In this document: piece after piece, positions 1-11,499 of the stretch
Numbering within the stretch: the stretch's first letter is position 1
Layout: every line of letters begins with the position of its first letter
NCBI RefSeq assembly: GCF_027595985.1
Contig: NC_073307.1
Coordinates: forward strand, 120,321,678-120,385,677
Direction: 5' to 3'
DNA length: 64,000 bases
DNA from: Sorex araneus
Taxonomy: Eukaryota; Chordata; Mammalia; Eulipotyphla; Soricidae
Program-made: the position numbers and the translations under genes
The notes under the pieces: model-generated
What the model was told of the DNA's origin: nothing
The model's input: the letters and a program-made list of their open reading frames with translations, nothing else
The model's database searches: none

Positions 1-100
1 GTAATGTCTTCCCTGTGAGACTTGTTACTGTTTTTGGCATATTGAATATGCCACAGGCAGCTTGGCAGGCTCTCCGAGAGGGGCAGAGGAATCCAGAAAA
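1..100 (-). mobile_element. SOR-like SINE, extended-3' variant, cut by window edge
   Basis: GAGACTTGTTACTGTTTTTG GCATATTGAATATGCCA then CTCTCCGAGAGGGGC, the variant's 3' module in reverse. Confidence 0.7.
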
Positions 101-689
101 AGAATTAAAAAATAAAATACCCTTTGCTCTAGGGTAGGCCAGCATTTCCTGAGACCCTCGTCTTGCCTCAGAACTGCCTGATTCTTACCATGAACCCAGA
201 CCATACGTCGACACTTAGGAATGAGGACCTGCCTTAAGAGACTGAGCCACACACCTTTCCAAGGGTTATTTTCTCAGATTACAGAATAGTTCTCTATCAT
301 GGAATAAAGAAGGTAAACCATCAAAAAATTTAAAAAAATTAAATTAAATGGAAAGAGAGCTCTGATCATACAAAGAAATTCTTTTGTAACTCTGTATGGT
401 GACAGATGCTAACTAGATTTTTTGGGATTCTCATTTCACAATGTACACAAATATCACAGCATTGTGCTGTATACCAACATGAATGCAGTTTTATATGCCA
501 GTTATGCCCCATTAAAAAATCTAGGATTGAGAAAATTAAAATTAAGACAAACCCCACATGATTTTATTTGAGTGGTATCAGGTCAGTTCACAGAACATCA
601 TTGGAACCTTGGAGTCCTGCAGGAACGTGGCCTAGTACTCTGCTTTACTATACAGTCACCCACTCTGCCCCATTTTCTATGTCCCTAAT

Positions 690-940
690 CATTGTCACTG
701 TAGCATTGTCATCCTGTTGCTCATCGATTTGCTTGAGTGGGCACCAGTAATGTCTCCATTGTGAGACTTGTTGTTACTGTTTTTGGCATACTGAATATGC
801 CATGGGTAGCTTGCCAGGCTCTGCCATGTGGGCTAGATACTCTTGGTAGCTTGCTGGACTCTCCGAGAGGGGCGGAGGAATCAAACCTGGGTCGACTGCA
901 TGCAAGGCAAACGCCTTACCTAACCACAATATCTGGTCCA
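690..940 (-). mobile_element. SOR-like SINE, extended-3' variant
   Basis: GTTGCTCATCGATTTGCTTG, GGCATACTGAATATGCC and a tRNA-related half with CATGCAAGGCAAACGCC. It resembles 49975-50228 in reverse. Confidence 0.8.
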
Positions 941-1317
941 TCCTCTTCTTTATTATTTCTTGTCTTTCTCCCTCTTTGGGACCTCCACAGACAGCCTGAC
1001 TTATACAGTCAGATACACATTCCCTTATTCACAAAGGTGTGTTGTGCACTTACTACCATATGCCAGGTTCTGTCTAAGACACTGGCAGTGTAATGATGAC
1101 AATAAACAGGCATGGTCTAACTTTGCAGGGTTGCAATCTAATCAATTAGAATATAGTAAAATAATCTAATCATTAAACTCTTAACTATAACTTGAGATTA
1201 CATTCATGAAAGAGCATATTGGTACAAGCACCATAAAGGTAAATTTCAAAGGATGTGGTTGTGCCATTTAATAAACAAGTACTGTCACCCTGATTAATAA
1301 AGTGCCTTTTTGTTTGT

Positions 1318-1477
1318 TTTTGAGCTATACCCACCTGTGGTCAGGGCTGACTCCTGACTTGGCAGTCAGGAATTACTCCTGGCAGGGTTCAGGGCACTCT
1401 GTGAATGCCGGGGATGAAACCTAGGTAGACCGTGTACAAGGCAAGTGCCTTACCCATTGAACTATTTCTCCAGCCCT
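1318..1477 (-). mobile_element. SOR-like SINE, old copy
   Basis: Diverged; keeps GGAATTACTCCTGGCAG and TTCTCCAGCCC. Confidence 0.75.
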
Positions 1478-1497
1478 AGTCAAATTTCTATATATAT

Positions 1498-1662
1498 ATT
1501 TGGCCTTTTGGATCACATCCAGCAATGTTCAGGGCTTATTCCTGAATTACTCAGGAATTACTCCTAGCGGTGTTTGGGGGACCATATGGGAGGCCAGGGA
1601 TCAAATCCGGCTCAGCCGCATGCAAGGCAAATGCCCTCCCCGCTATACTATTGCTCTGCCCA
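1498..1662 (-). mobile_element. SOR-like SINE
   Basis: GGACCATATGGGAGGCCAGG and CCGCATGCAAGGCAAATGCC retained. Confidence 0.85.
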
Positions 1663-1675
1663 CCGAGTCATATTT

Positions 1676-1861
1676 CTTTTCTTTTCTTTTTTTTTTCTTT
1701 TTGGGTCACACCCAGCGATGCTCAGGGGTTACTCCTGGCTTTTGCACTCAGGAATTACTCCCTGGCGGTGCTTGGGGGACCATATGGGATGCCGGGATCG
1801 AACCCGGGTCGGCCTCGTGCAAGGCAAATGCCCTACCCGCTGTGCTATCGCTCCGGCCCCC
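1676..1861 (-). mobile_element. SOR-like SINE, young copy
   Basis: Full length from poly-T through GGGTCACACCCAGCGATG to TGTGCTATCGCTCCGGCCCC. Confidence 0.93.
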
Positions 1862-2369
1862 AAGTCATATTTCTTAATCAAGCCAGGAAAGTCAAAGAGA
1901 GTTCATTGCCATAGTTGATGGATGATCTTGATCTCTTATGATGAACTTAGTGTATAACCTTGTGGAAATAACTCAACTCCCTATAACATGCATTTTAACA
2001 AAAGTCATTTCCTATAAAAATTATTATGGTCTCTTTGTTGTTAGTCAGCCATCCTTGAAACCATTAAGAACAGCCTGTTTTATGATAGGGGATCCCTTCT
2101 CCTTTCTGATTAAACAAATTAAGAAATGAAACTTTATAATGGCAGAGTATGAATATAGATTTGACATAAAATTTATACTAACTGATATGTAAATACCCTT
2201 TTTCCATTGTCTATCTGACTACCTGTGTCAGCATTCTTATTCTTTTTAATGAGTCCTTATTAAGTGGGAAACTAATGGTCTATTGCTGATGATGTCATTT
2301 CTGGCCAAAGCTCATTAAAGGGTTTTGAGGGATTAATATTTTTCTGTGTCCCCATATTTAGCCTAGGTC

Positions 2370-2530
2370 AAATCGCTTAGCCTCACTGATCCTTAAATTC
2401 ATCTCTGTAAAATGAAGACCAATAGTACCAGTATCATATAGTTATATCATAAAGACATAAAATAAAAGTATGTATTCTAGGTAGAGCCCTTAACACAGAA
2501 TCTGTCCTATAGTACACACTAGAAAACAAT
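2370..2530 (+). mobile_element. MIR
   Basis: CTTAGCCTCACTGATCCTTA then ATCTCTGTAAAATGAAGACC match the MIR core. Confidence 0.6.
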
Positions 2531-2734
2531 TGTTATTATTAATGAAGGAAGTAGTGCTTCTTGGAAGTGAAGTGAAACAGAAATATGATGATTGCATAAT
2601 GCTTAAGTAAGGAATTTATATCTTCCTTTAGTAGTCAAACTAGAATTTTTCATAGCTGACACAATAGTCAAAACTATTTTTGGAGAGTACTTTGTCAGTG
2701 TATCCGGAGAGCAATTTGTGAATCATTAATAGAT

Positions 2735-2900
2735 TTTTGAATCACCCTTGGTGAACACCTGGTGGTGTTCAGAGATTACTCAAAATTTGATGCCTGAGTT
2801 GCTCCTGGGTGCCGGGAGACCATTCTGTCTCAGGGATCAGACTCAGAGCTCCAATATATAAAGCACACAAGGCTTGCGCTCCAGTTCCTTGAAGTCTTGC
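2735..2900 (-). mobile_element. SOR-like SINE, degenerate
   Basis: Only the general order (GTGGTGTTCAGAGATTACTC, TGCTCCTGGGTGCCGGGAGA) remains. Confidence 0.5.
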
Positions 2901-3114
2901 CTAAAATAATAATGTCCTTTGGTTTAATCATCTTCTAGGACTTTGTTCCAGTAAAATAATCAAAGAAGTGGACAAAGATAATGTAGACTATGTAAAATAT
3001 AGCACTACTTAAAACAGGGAAACAATGTAAATATTTAACAATATGGTTAAATTAAATTATGGGGCATTCACATTTTAAATCTGGTAGAATTGAGAGGAAG
3101 TGAAACATTCAACT

Positions 3115-3290
3115 TTAGGACTGAAGAGAGAGTACAGTGGGCAGGGTGTTTACCTCTCATGTAGCTGACCCAAATTTGATCCCTGGCACTGCATATGGTC
3201 CCCTGAGTGATCTTTGAGTGCAGAGCCAGGAGTAATGCCTGAGCATCACTGGCTATGACTTCAAAGCCAAAACAAATAAATACCCACATT
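3115..3290 (+). mobile_element. SOR-like SINE, old copy
   Basis: CACTGCATATGGTCCCCTGA and GTGCAGAGCCAGGAGTAATG. Confidence 0.8.
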
Positions 3291-3409
3291 CAACTGGGAT
3301 TATCTCTAAACTGTGGTATCATATGGATTTTTAAAATTATTTTACGCATTTATATATATCCCAATTTTAAAATAAAAATACATTCCTTTCACAATTGAAA
3401 AAGTTACTT

Positions 3410-3588
3410 TTGTTTGTTTGTTTGTTTGAGGGCCTTATGTAGTGGTGCTCAGGGGCTACTCCTGGCTCTGTGCTCAGGATTGACTCCTGGTGATGTTGAG
3501 GGACCATATATGGTGCTGGGGATTTGAACTGGGGTCAGCAGGACTCAAGGCAAATGCCTTATCCCATGTACTAACTCTCTGGCCCTAC
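3410..3588 (-). mobile_element. SOR-like SINE, old copy
   Basis: (TTTG)n tail, then GTGCTCAGGGGCTACTCCTG and GGACCATATATGGTGC. Confidence 0.8.
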
Positions 3589-3827
3589 TTTTTATACCTC
3601 CAAGGACAATGCTTCCCCCCCCCCCCACCCAAAGCTTTGTGAAAGAATTTTCCTGTGGCAATGAACTACATAAAACCCCATCTTCCATCCTCTACTCCCA
3701 CTACCTCGTTCACATCTCAAATTTCCTCATGAACTATTGCAACAATGTCCAAGTGGGTCTTCTTGACTTTAATGTTAGCTGTGCCAGCCTGTTCTCTGGA
3801 CAAATTGATGCTAACATGAACTTTCAT

Positions 3828-4009
3828 TTTATTTTATTTTTTTGCTTTTTGGGTCACACCCGGCGATGCACAGGGGTCACTCCTGGCTCATGCACTCAGG
3901 AATCACCCCTGGTGGTGCTCAGGGGACCATATGGGATGCTGGGATTCAAACCCGGGTCGGCCGCGTGCAAGGCAAACCCCCTACCCGCTGTGCTACCGCT
4001 CCAGACCCC
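3828..4009 (-). mobile_element. SOR-like SINE, young copy
   Basis: Full length. TAACATGAACTTTCA at 3810-3824 recurs at 4009-4024 as its target duplication. Confidence 0.93.
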
Positions 4010-4029
4010 TAACATGAACTTTCAGTAGT

Positions 4030-4335
4030 GAAAATCTGTTTCTTCCAATCCTATCCACAAATCTTCACAGATGCCCAGGCACTTTGTCATGAAGTTGTTA
4101 CTCCTTGGCAGACAATCACAACCTCGTCCCCGAATATATGTCTTCTGGCTTTCTGTCCCACCGCTCTGCCTGGCATCCTGTGCTCCTGGCATAGATGGCC
4201 AGCTCTAACACACCTTTCTGCCTTTGCACATATTTGCTGTTCTGGCTGATAAGCCTGCCTGTCCAAGCTGTTTGCAACGCACTTTTCTAGCAAACCTTTC
4301 ACCCATCTTCCTCTGCAAGTAGCATTAGCTACTCT
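4030..4335 (+). mobile_element. L2 fragment
   Basis: TTTGCACATATTTGCTGTTC and CTGCCTGGCATCCTGTGCTC are typical of L2 3' regions. Confidence 0.5.
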
Positions 4336-4439
4336 TTGACTGCCCATGCCTTCCTGTCCACTTTCATTACAAGTTCTTGTAGCTATTTATTGATGTAAAT
4401 GCCTCTGTCCCCACAAGATACCCCTCCTCGAAGACTATT

Positions 4440-4560
4440 ATTTGATACTGATTTAATCAATGCCTACTGTTTGCCAGGCTCTGTGCTAGATCATTTCCCC
4501 GCTGTTTTCTTTGCTAGTACCTGACACATGCTTACTGAATGAATGACTGAATGAGTTACC
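4440..4560. mobile_element. MIR/L2 fragment
   Basis: CTGTTTGCCAGGCTCTGTGC followed by CTGACACATGCTTACTGAAT, typical of old mammalian interspersed repeats. Confidence 0.5.
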
Positions 4561-4855
4561 CAGAACAGAGTTTCTTAAACTTTGCGAGCCAATGAATCAC
4601 TTGAAGAACTCATTCATTAAAAGACAGATGCCAGGGCTCCTCCCTCACGCTACAGAACTTCCTGGGTGATGTGGGTCACCTGTATGTTTGACAAGCTTCC
4701 CAGGTGATTCTGCTGAATTCCAAAGTTGATGAGAAGTCGAATTTATCTTCAGAAAAACACTGCTTTTGTCATTCTGGGCAGATAAAAAAATCCACTCTGA
4801 AAGGAAGGGAAGCGCTGTTTACTGAGTACTTGTTAAATACCTTGTGCCTTGGACC

Positions 4856-4888
<33 letters not shown>

Positions 4889-4952
4889 CAGAGAGACAGA
4901 GAGACAGAGACAGAGACAGAGACAGAGAGACAGAGACAGAGACAGAGAGAGA
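4856..4952. repeat. (GA)n / (GAGACA)n microsatellite
   Basis: Starts as GA units and changes to GACAGA-type hexamers. A degenerate + strand SINE body follows it. Confidence 0.9.
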
Positions 4953-5108
4953 GCTCAGTGAGCTGGAGTACAGCACAGGAACTCTGGGTTTAATCCCTGA
5001 TCCTGTATGATTTCTCCGTCATGGCTGCAAATGACCACATACCACAGCACTGAGCTTGGGGTAGACTCCACACTGCTAGGGAGGTTCCAAAACAGAACCA
5101 AAAAAAAT
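4953..5108 (+). mobile_element. SOR-like SINE, degenerate
   Basis: TGGAGTACAGCACAGGAACT…AACAGAACCAAAAAAAA; body poorly preserved. Confidence 0.45.
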
Positions 5109-5184
5109 CTAGATGTCTCATATGCTGTTTTCACTGAATCCTCACAAACACCTTCAGTAGGAATTCCCCCCCCCCACCTTTTTT

Positions 5185-5338
5185 GACTATATATGACAAT
5201 GCTCTGGGATTACTTTTGGCTCTGTGCTCAGGGGTCACTGCTAGTGGTGCTCAGGGATCATATATGGTGCCTGGGATCAAACCAGGGTTAGTTGCATGCA
5301 AGGAAAATTCCTTAAGCACATACTGTCCCTCTGACCCT
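5185..5338 (-). mobile_element. SOR-like SINE, old copy
   Basis: GCTCAGGGATCATATATGGT and TTGCATGCAAGGAAAATTCC. Confidence 0.75.
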
Positions 5339-5676
5339 CAACTTCCCCGTTTCGAAAGCAATTTATATCACAAATATTAAGTCACTTGTTTAAGAGAAAT
5401 TGACGGTGCTGTGATCTAACCAGGAAGCACAGACCTCTGAAGCTGTATCCAGGTCACCACCTCCCTCCCCATGGGCCTCATTTTTTGCAGTGTCCAGCAC
5501 ATGGATACTAAACCCTGACGAATAGTTTTACCAGGCTGGAGAAAATGGGAACAATAAAGGAAATAAAACATTTTTACACCGAACTAATAATTTACACTGA
5601 ACTTTCTTCAATTTTAGGGTTAGGATATCTTTTACAAAGTAATGGGATATTGGGAGGGAGGGAGGAAAAGAGAGAA

Positions 5677-5679
<3 letters not shown>

Positions 5680-5727
<48 letters not shown>
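5680..5727. repeat. (GA)n microsatellite
   Basis: Perfect GA run, followed by degenerate GACAGA units to about 5780. Confidence 0.9.
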
Positions 5728-5731
<4 letters not shown>

Positions 5732-5784
5732 GACAGAGAGAGGAAGAGACAGAGACCGACAGAGACAGAAACAGAGAGAACAGA

Positions 5785-5938
5785 GGGTAAAGCACTTACT
5801 TGCACACAGCCAACACTGGGTTGGTTCTCAGCACCACATATGGTCCTCTGAGCCCTGCTAGGATGCATTGTCAAGGGTGAGCTCTGAACATAGCTGGGTG
5901 TGGCCCCCATTCCCAAAACAAAACAAAAAAAAACACAC
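5785..5938 (+). mobile_element. SOR-like SINE, old copy
   Basis: CACCACATATGGTCCTCTGA and AGCTGGGTGTGGCCCCC. Confidence 0.7.
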
Positions 5939-5939
5939 A

Positions 5940-6121
5940 GGGGCTGGAGCGATAGCACAGCGGGTAGGGAGTTTGCCTTGCACGCGGCTGACCCGGGTTC
6001 TAATCCCAGCATCCCATATGGTCCCCTGAGCACCGCCAGGGGTAATTCCTGAGTGAAGAGCCAGGAGTAACCCCTGTGCATCGCTGGGTGTGACCCAAAA
6101 ACCAAAAAAAAAAAAAAAAAA
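5940..6121 (+). mobile_element. SOR-like SINE, young copy
   Basis: Full length with intact A-box (TAGCACAGCGGG) and an 18-A tail. Confidence 0.95.
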
Positions 6122-6411
6122 CCACACAAAAAACAAAGTGATGGTGATGATAGTTGATTGTTGACCCCCGCCCCCCTTGTTTCCCCCGCCTGATTTTTTG
6201 GTGGGGAATTGAGGGTGGGGTAGTTTGGGCCAACCCTGGTACGAACAGGAGGCTGTCAGCCTATAAGTGCCATTCCCCTATGAAATCTACTTGGTCTATT
6301 TTCCCATATTTAAAATTATTTTCTTGCCAAAAAAAAAAAAAAACTAAAAGAGAGAGATAACCCTAGTTTGATGTCCAACTTCTTTATTTTGTTTGTTCTT
6401 TTGTTTTTTGT

Positions 6412-6505
6412 TTTTTAGCATTTTTGGGTCATACCCAGCAATGCTCAGGGGTTACTCCTGGCTCGGCACTCAGGAATTCCCACTGTGTCATCACTCCAGC
6501 CCCTT
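6412..6505 (-). mobile_element. SOR-like SINE with internal deletion
   Basis: Ends are present (GGGTCATACCCAGCAATG; CATCACTCCAGCCCC) but the middle is missing. TTGATGTCCAACTTCTT flanks both sides (6368, 6504). Confidence 0.85.
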
Positions 6506-6509
6506 GATG

Positions 6510-7660
6510 TCCAACTTCTTGATATGCTGGACTAGTTCTGGAAATCTCGAAGTGTGGCAACATCTGAATGATTAATAATCCCCTTTTTTATAGCAAGAGC
6601 CTATTTCTTTGACTCTCCATACAGCACAATAAGATAAGACACTTGTTGTGGTAGTGTGTGTGTGTGTGTGTGTGTGTGTGTTAAGGAGAAGATGAGACAG
6701 ATTTTCATTTCATCAAGTGAGAGAGAAAGGGGGCATGTGCTTATCCCCATCTGACTGCTGCTCTTCACCTCTTGCATGTGCCCAGGATGGAAGGCTTCTG
6801 AGCTGGAGGCAGAGTTACAGTGCCAGCTCTTATTCTTTTGCAATTTAAACCCTATTGTACTACTTGGGTACTAATGCCCTCCTCCGGATGGGTGGCAGGA
6901 AGCCAAACTGAAATAGGAAAAGAGTTTTCAGAAGCCAAGGTAACACAAATAACTCTCCTGACCCCTGCATAGGGTAACTAGGCCTCACTGACTTTGCTCT
7001 TACTTCCGCCCAGCTTGGGAGTAATCTCCAAGAAGGGCCAGCCAGACCCTGCCACACCCAACCAGGCTTCACTCTGGTCTTGGGAGATCTGAGGAGAGGA
7101 GGGCAGGCTGAAGGGAGGAAGGAAAGCTATAATCTGGAGCTGACCACTCCTGCTAGACTTTAGTTCCATGAGCACAGGGAAAGTCTGTTTGTGTCTTTGT
7201 GTCAGTGGTTAGTGAACAGCAGTTATGTGCGGGATGATTTTTTCTGAGTGAAGTAACTAGAGAAGGGGTCTGGAAAGATGGGGTCCCTGGAAGGAAGAGA
7301 TAGTTAGGTCTGCTTGGTCTTTTACCCCAAAACATTCTCAGGTACTAATATTGATATGAGAATTACTCTTCAGGGCCCTGGAGCTTGAGGGGGACCTTCT
7401 AATTTTCCTTTCTTCTCAAAACTTAAAAGATCTCCTGCTGAACTCCCAGACACTTCTCTTTTCTTGTTGCTACTTCCTCATATTAATTTCCCAACATTGA
7501 GGAAGGACCAATGCTGAGAACTTAGAATCTGGATGAAGGGGGCTGTTATGGAGGTTGATGAGAACAGTTGAACTTGAATGACCCCAGCACAAGAATCTAC
7601 TGAACCACTTCTACTTTACAGGGCTTGAAACTCTTGAAGTATGGACATTGATTTACAATT
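6510..7660. other. Intergenic DNA, no gene seen
   Basis: Holds one (GT)n and an L2-like snippet near 7155; otherwise unique sequence without a supported frame. Confidence 0.6.
6654..6681. repeat. (GT)n microsatellite
   Basis: 14 GT units. Confidence 0.9.
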
Positions 7661-7664
7661 TTTA

Positions 7665-7832
7665 GGTCTGTTTTTGTGCCATACCCAGCATTGCTCAGGG
7701 CCTATTCCTATCTCTGTGCTCATGGATTACTCCTGGCAGTGCTTAAGGGATCTTATGTGGTGCCTGAGATTCAAACCAGGGTTGTTTGCCTGCAAGGCAA
7801 ATGCCTTACCCCCAGTATTATCTCCCAGGCTA
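7665..7832 (-). mobile_element. SOR-like SINE, old copy
   Basis: ATACCCAGCATTGCTCAGGG and TGCCTGCAAGGCAAATGCC. Confidence 0.8.
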
Positions 7833-8007
7833 CAGAGCTGGGATATTTGAGGTTATCAAATCCCACACACTTTGTCATGTGATCTAGAAGAATGCGATCA
7901 AACCCCGAAGACCATAGCTTATCTGTGTAAGTTCATTCCTTGGGTGTGTCTGTCTCTTTCCTTATAAGCACGCTTAAACGTGAATGTGCCTGATCCAATT
8001 CAGTACA

Positions 8008-8170
8008 TCTGTTTGTTTTTTTCTCTTCTTGGTTTTGGGACCACACCAAAACCCTATGCTTAGGGTTTACTCTTGGCTCAAGGATGACTCCTGGGAATGC
8101 CCAGGGGACCATATGTGGTACAAGGATTAAACCTCATGTTTGTATGCCTATCCTGTTGTATTATCTGACA
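8008..8170 (-). mobile_element. SOR-like SINE, degenerate
   Basis: ATGCCCAGGGGACCATATGT retained. Confidence 0.6.
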
Positions 8171-8230
8171 TTGTCCTTTTTGTTTTTCTGGTGAGGGGGG
8201 TTTGGGAGGGGCTCACCCATAATGAAGTTC

Positions 8231-8418
8231 TTTTTTTTTCCTTCTTTCCTTCCTTCCTTCCTTCCTTCCTTCCTTCCTTCCTTCCTTCCTTCCTTCCTTC
8301 CTTCCTTCCTTCCTTCTTTCCTTCCTTCCTTCCTTCCTTCCTTCCTTTTCCTTCCTTCCTTCCTTCCTTCCTTCCTTCCTTCCTTCCTTCCTTCCTTCCT
8401 TCCTTCCTTCCTTCCTTC

Positions 8419-8493
<75 letters not shown>

Positions 8494-8494
8494 T
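8231..8494. repeat. Long (CTTC)n/(CTTT)n microsatellite
   Basis: About 190 bp of CTTC units with one TTTC break, then about 75 bp of CTTT. It ends directly in a minus-strand SINE body, so it probably grew from that SINE's A-tail. Confidence 0.95.
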
Positions 8495-8645
8495 CAAATC
8501 TTTCCGGCTTCTCTCCTCAGGGGGCTATTTAAGTTTCTCTGCTCAGGAGTGACTGGGACAGTGCTCCGCTGACCGTATCAGTGCCAGGGATTCAACTGGG
8601 CTCAGCAGAAAGCAAGGCAAGCAGCTTAACATCTCTCCAACCTTT
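8495..8645 (-). mobile_element. SOR-like SINE, degenerate
   Basis: Body directly follows the tetranucleotide tract: TCTGCTCAGGAGTGACTGGG…AACATCTCTCCAACC. Confidence 0.6.
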
Positions 8646-8896
8646 ACACTTGCAGATTTCACTAAAGTTTCCTAAATTTTTCCAGGTACAATGAATGATT
8701 CTGATACATTTATGAGGTCACCTGACACATATTTTATACCTCAATTGTGTCAACTTCCACGTTGCATAATGATTGTTTACTTGCTTGCTTTAATCTGCTC
8801 TCTGAGGACAAAGCCTGTATCTTTTGGTGCAAATGCGTGTGTGGTGTCAGGGTCTGAACTTAGCCTCACACATGCAAGGCAAACAGCTTGTATCTT

Positions 8897-9297
8897 TTTT
8901 TTTTAATTTTTATTTAATCACAATGTGGAAAGTTACAAAGTTTTCAGGTTTGTGTCTCAGTTATACAATATTCAAACACCATCCCTTCACCAGTGCCCAT
9001 ATTCCACCACCAAAATCCCCAGTATACCCACCGTGTCCCAGTCCCGCAAGCCGGAGCCATGTTAGTTGCTGCTCAGTGTCGCCAGGGCTCCATCTGGAGA
9101 AGGTGTTGTGGCTGCACCTCCTCCGTCCAGATCCCCGGTGTTGTTGGCCCGGTTTTGGGTCCGGAGCATGTCTCCGGCCGCATTGCTCACCAGAATGCCT
9201 GGCCTCTTCTCTGTTGAATGTGGCAAGATGGCGCCGACGGTGGGTCGAGGGTGTGACTTCCGGCGGCCGGGACCACTTGGAGGTTGGGCTGGCGCCA
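8897..9297 (-). mobile_element. Internally deleted L1-type retroposon with 16-bp target duplication
   Basis: Flanked by AAACAGCTTGTATCTT at 8881-8896 and 9298-9313. On the minus strand it starts GC-rich (GGCGCCAGCCCAACC…GGCGCCATCTTG, with a YY1-like core) and ends in an L1-type 3' end (CACTGGTGAAGGGATGG…TTGTGATTAAATAAAAATT) plus A-tail. Similar 3' ends occur at 12555-12640 and 51640-51790. No reverse-transcriptase coding region is present. A 77-codon open stretch at 9062-9298 has no recognised product. Confidence 0.75.
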
Positions 9298-9385
9298 AAA
9301 CAGCTTGTATCTTACTAAATTTCTTAACTTCCAGTATCTAACAGTAAATGTTTATTAGCTGAAAAAGTGAATAAATGAATAGGCT

Positions 9386-9566
9386 CGGGCTGGAGCGATA
9401 GCACAGCGGGTAGGGCGTTTGCCTTGCACTCGGCTGACCCGGGTTTGATCCCCAGCATCCCATATGGTCCCCTGAGCACCGCCAGGAGTAATTCCTGAGT
9501 GCAAAGCCAGGAGTAACCCCTATGCATCACCGGGTGGACCCAAAAAGCAAAAAAAAAAAAAAAAAA
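9386..9566 (+). mobile_element. SOR-like SINE, young copy
   Basis: Full length; GAATAGGCTC precedes it and recurs after the A-tail (target duplication). Confidence 0.95.
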
Positions 9567-9614
9567 GAATAGGCTCATTTAGTTTTTTCCTATTCAATTT
9601 TATCTTCTTATTTG

Positions 9615-9800
9615 CGGTGGGTGAAGACTGGGTCACACCCATTGGTCTCAGAGGCTATTCCTGTTCCTGGCTTTGCACCCAGGAGTGACACAGGTCATAC
9701 TTGGGGGACAATATGTGGTGTCGGCGAACAAACTAGGCTTACAGCCAAGGCAGCTACATGCAAGGCAATTGCTTTACCTTTTGTATCTCTCTGGCTCTGA
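9615..9800 (-). mobile_element. SOR-like SINE, degenerate
   Basis: GGGGACAATATGTGGTGTCG and CTACATGCAAGGCAATTGC. Confidence 0.65.
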
Positions 9801-10021
9801 CTCCAGATTTTATTTTTTCAACTAGGGGAAACAAGCAAGTGAAGAAAAAATCACCAAGAAGTGTGAAAAGGCCCATGCTAACAGACCGTTTTGGGTACTG
9901 ACAGGAAGTACGGTTTTAATTTTCAGTCATTCCATCCTACTATCCACCTCCTGCAATATGTAATTCAAAATCATAGAAACGGTAAAGAGCAAAATAAAAT
10001 TTTACTTCTGAAACAGATACG

Positions 10022-10198
10022 TTTTTTCTTTTCTTTTTGCTTGTTGGGTCACGCCCGATGATGCTCAGGGGTTACTCCTGGTTCTGCACTCAGAAATTAC
10101 TCCTGGCGGTGCTTGGGGGACCCTATGGGGTGCCGGGAATTGAACTCAGCCGCTTGCAAGGCAAATGCCCTACCCACTGCACTATCGCTCCAGCCCCC
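10022..10198 (-). mobile_element. SOR-like SINE
   Basis: Full length; CTGAAACAGATA / CAGAAACAGATA flank it. Confidence 0.92.
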
Positions 10199-10774
10199 AG
10201 AAACAGATATGTCTTACCCATACAAAAAAAATTAGGGATATTTTTTCAAGGGCCTTGCCTTTGCTTTGATGTCTGTGTCAGCCAGGGTGCTGGCACACTC
10301 AAGAATTTACCTGAAGGGAATGTAGTGACTGTTGGTATGGTTAAGGAAACCAGATAGGGGTGAAGAGACACCAAAAGGCTGACAACAGTGGGAAGCTGTT
10401 TCCACCTCCCATGTTTCCCAGCATGGGAGCCTGGAACCATGGCCATGGAGGATTGCAGTCACATTGTGGTGTCTGGGCGGGGCCCAGCCAGCTGGAGGTG
10501 GGTGAGGGCAACCTTACTCAGAATGGCCTCCGAGACTCAGATCTATCTCTGACTTTTATTAGCTGAACAAAGTCAGAAGCTAAGTGCATGAGTCCCAATG
10601 ATGCAGCTTATAAAGGTCAGCCTCTTGGAGAGAAGGAGGTGGGGAGGACTCAGAATAATCACCATGGAGGGAAGCAGCTTCCGTTTCCCTGGAGACCTGA
10701 ACGTCGAATTAGTTGGCCTATTGGATAATCAAGCACTGACTCAAACCCTGTGGGTGACCATTCTGATTTAGTGA

Positions 10775-10930
10775 GTATAAAGGGTATAACCAGCAGTGCT
10801 CAGGGCATACTCCTGGCTCTGGGCTTAGGGATCAGTCCTAGTGGTGCTCACGGGACCATATTCAATACCAGGGATGGAACTGGGATAGGCAAGGCAGTGC
10901 CTTAGCCTCTGTACTATCTCTCTGGCCCTG
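10775..10930 (-). mobile_element. SOR-like SINE, old copy
   Basis: AGCAGTGCTCAGGGCATACT and TCTGTACTATCTCTCTGGCCC. Confidence 0.75.
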
Positions 10931-11069
10931 GAGATAGCAAATCTCCAGTCTTATATATTGCATATTTTGGTATTTGTGATTCCACAATTATTAAAATCTG
11001 TGAGACTAATTTTAAGTCTGGGGTTGGATAGACAAGGGTGTCTATGTGCCTTTTAAAATTTGTGGGTTT

Positions 11070-11215
11070 TCTTTTTTCTGATAATTGGTGATGCTAAGGG
11101 ATTACTCCTGGAGTCATTCCTAGCAGTGCTGGGGGAATATGGAGCCAGGAACTGGATTGGGTGTCTAGCATGCATGACATGATCTAGCCCTTTAAGCTAT
11201 CTCCCTGATCCCAGA
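11070..11215 (-). mobile_element. SOR-like SINE, degenerate
   Basis: GGGATTACTCCTGGAGTCAT and AAGCTATCTCCCTGATCCC. Confidence 0.6.
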
Positions 11216-11325
11216 GCATCTTCTGGTGGTGCTTGGGGGACCATGTGGGATGCCAGGGATCAAACCTGAGTAGGCCTCGTGTAAGGCAAGCATTTTGCTG
11301 GCTGTCCTATCTCCCCAGCTCCATG
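11216..11325 (-). mobile_element. SOR-like SINE, 5' half
   Basis: GGTGGTGCTTGGGGGACCAT through TATCTCCCCAGCTCC. Confidence 0.75.
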
Positions 11326-11499
11326 GCGTCTATGTTTTAAAAAAGCTTTCCAAGTAATTTTATGGACCCCACTTGCTGAAAACCACTTTTAGAGACCTAC
11401 CTTCTTTCTCCTTCTTCCCCCACCTTTCTTTTCCTGTGTTGGGGAGCAAACCCAGCTGTCACTAATCCACATTCTTGGGGCACCTCATTCATTTTCATC

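Noticed and set aside
8140-8572. Open frames of Phe-Leu-Pro-Ser or Lys-Glu-Arg repeats
   Set aside because: Translations of the tetranucleotide microsatellite.
9324-9578. Recurring protein-like frame ([20 protein letters not shown] and relatives) throughout the window
   Set aside because: It is the antisense reading of the SINE consensus and appears wherever a SINE lies; not a gene family.
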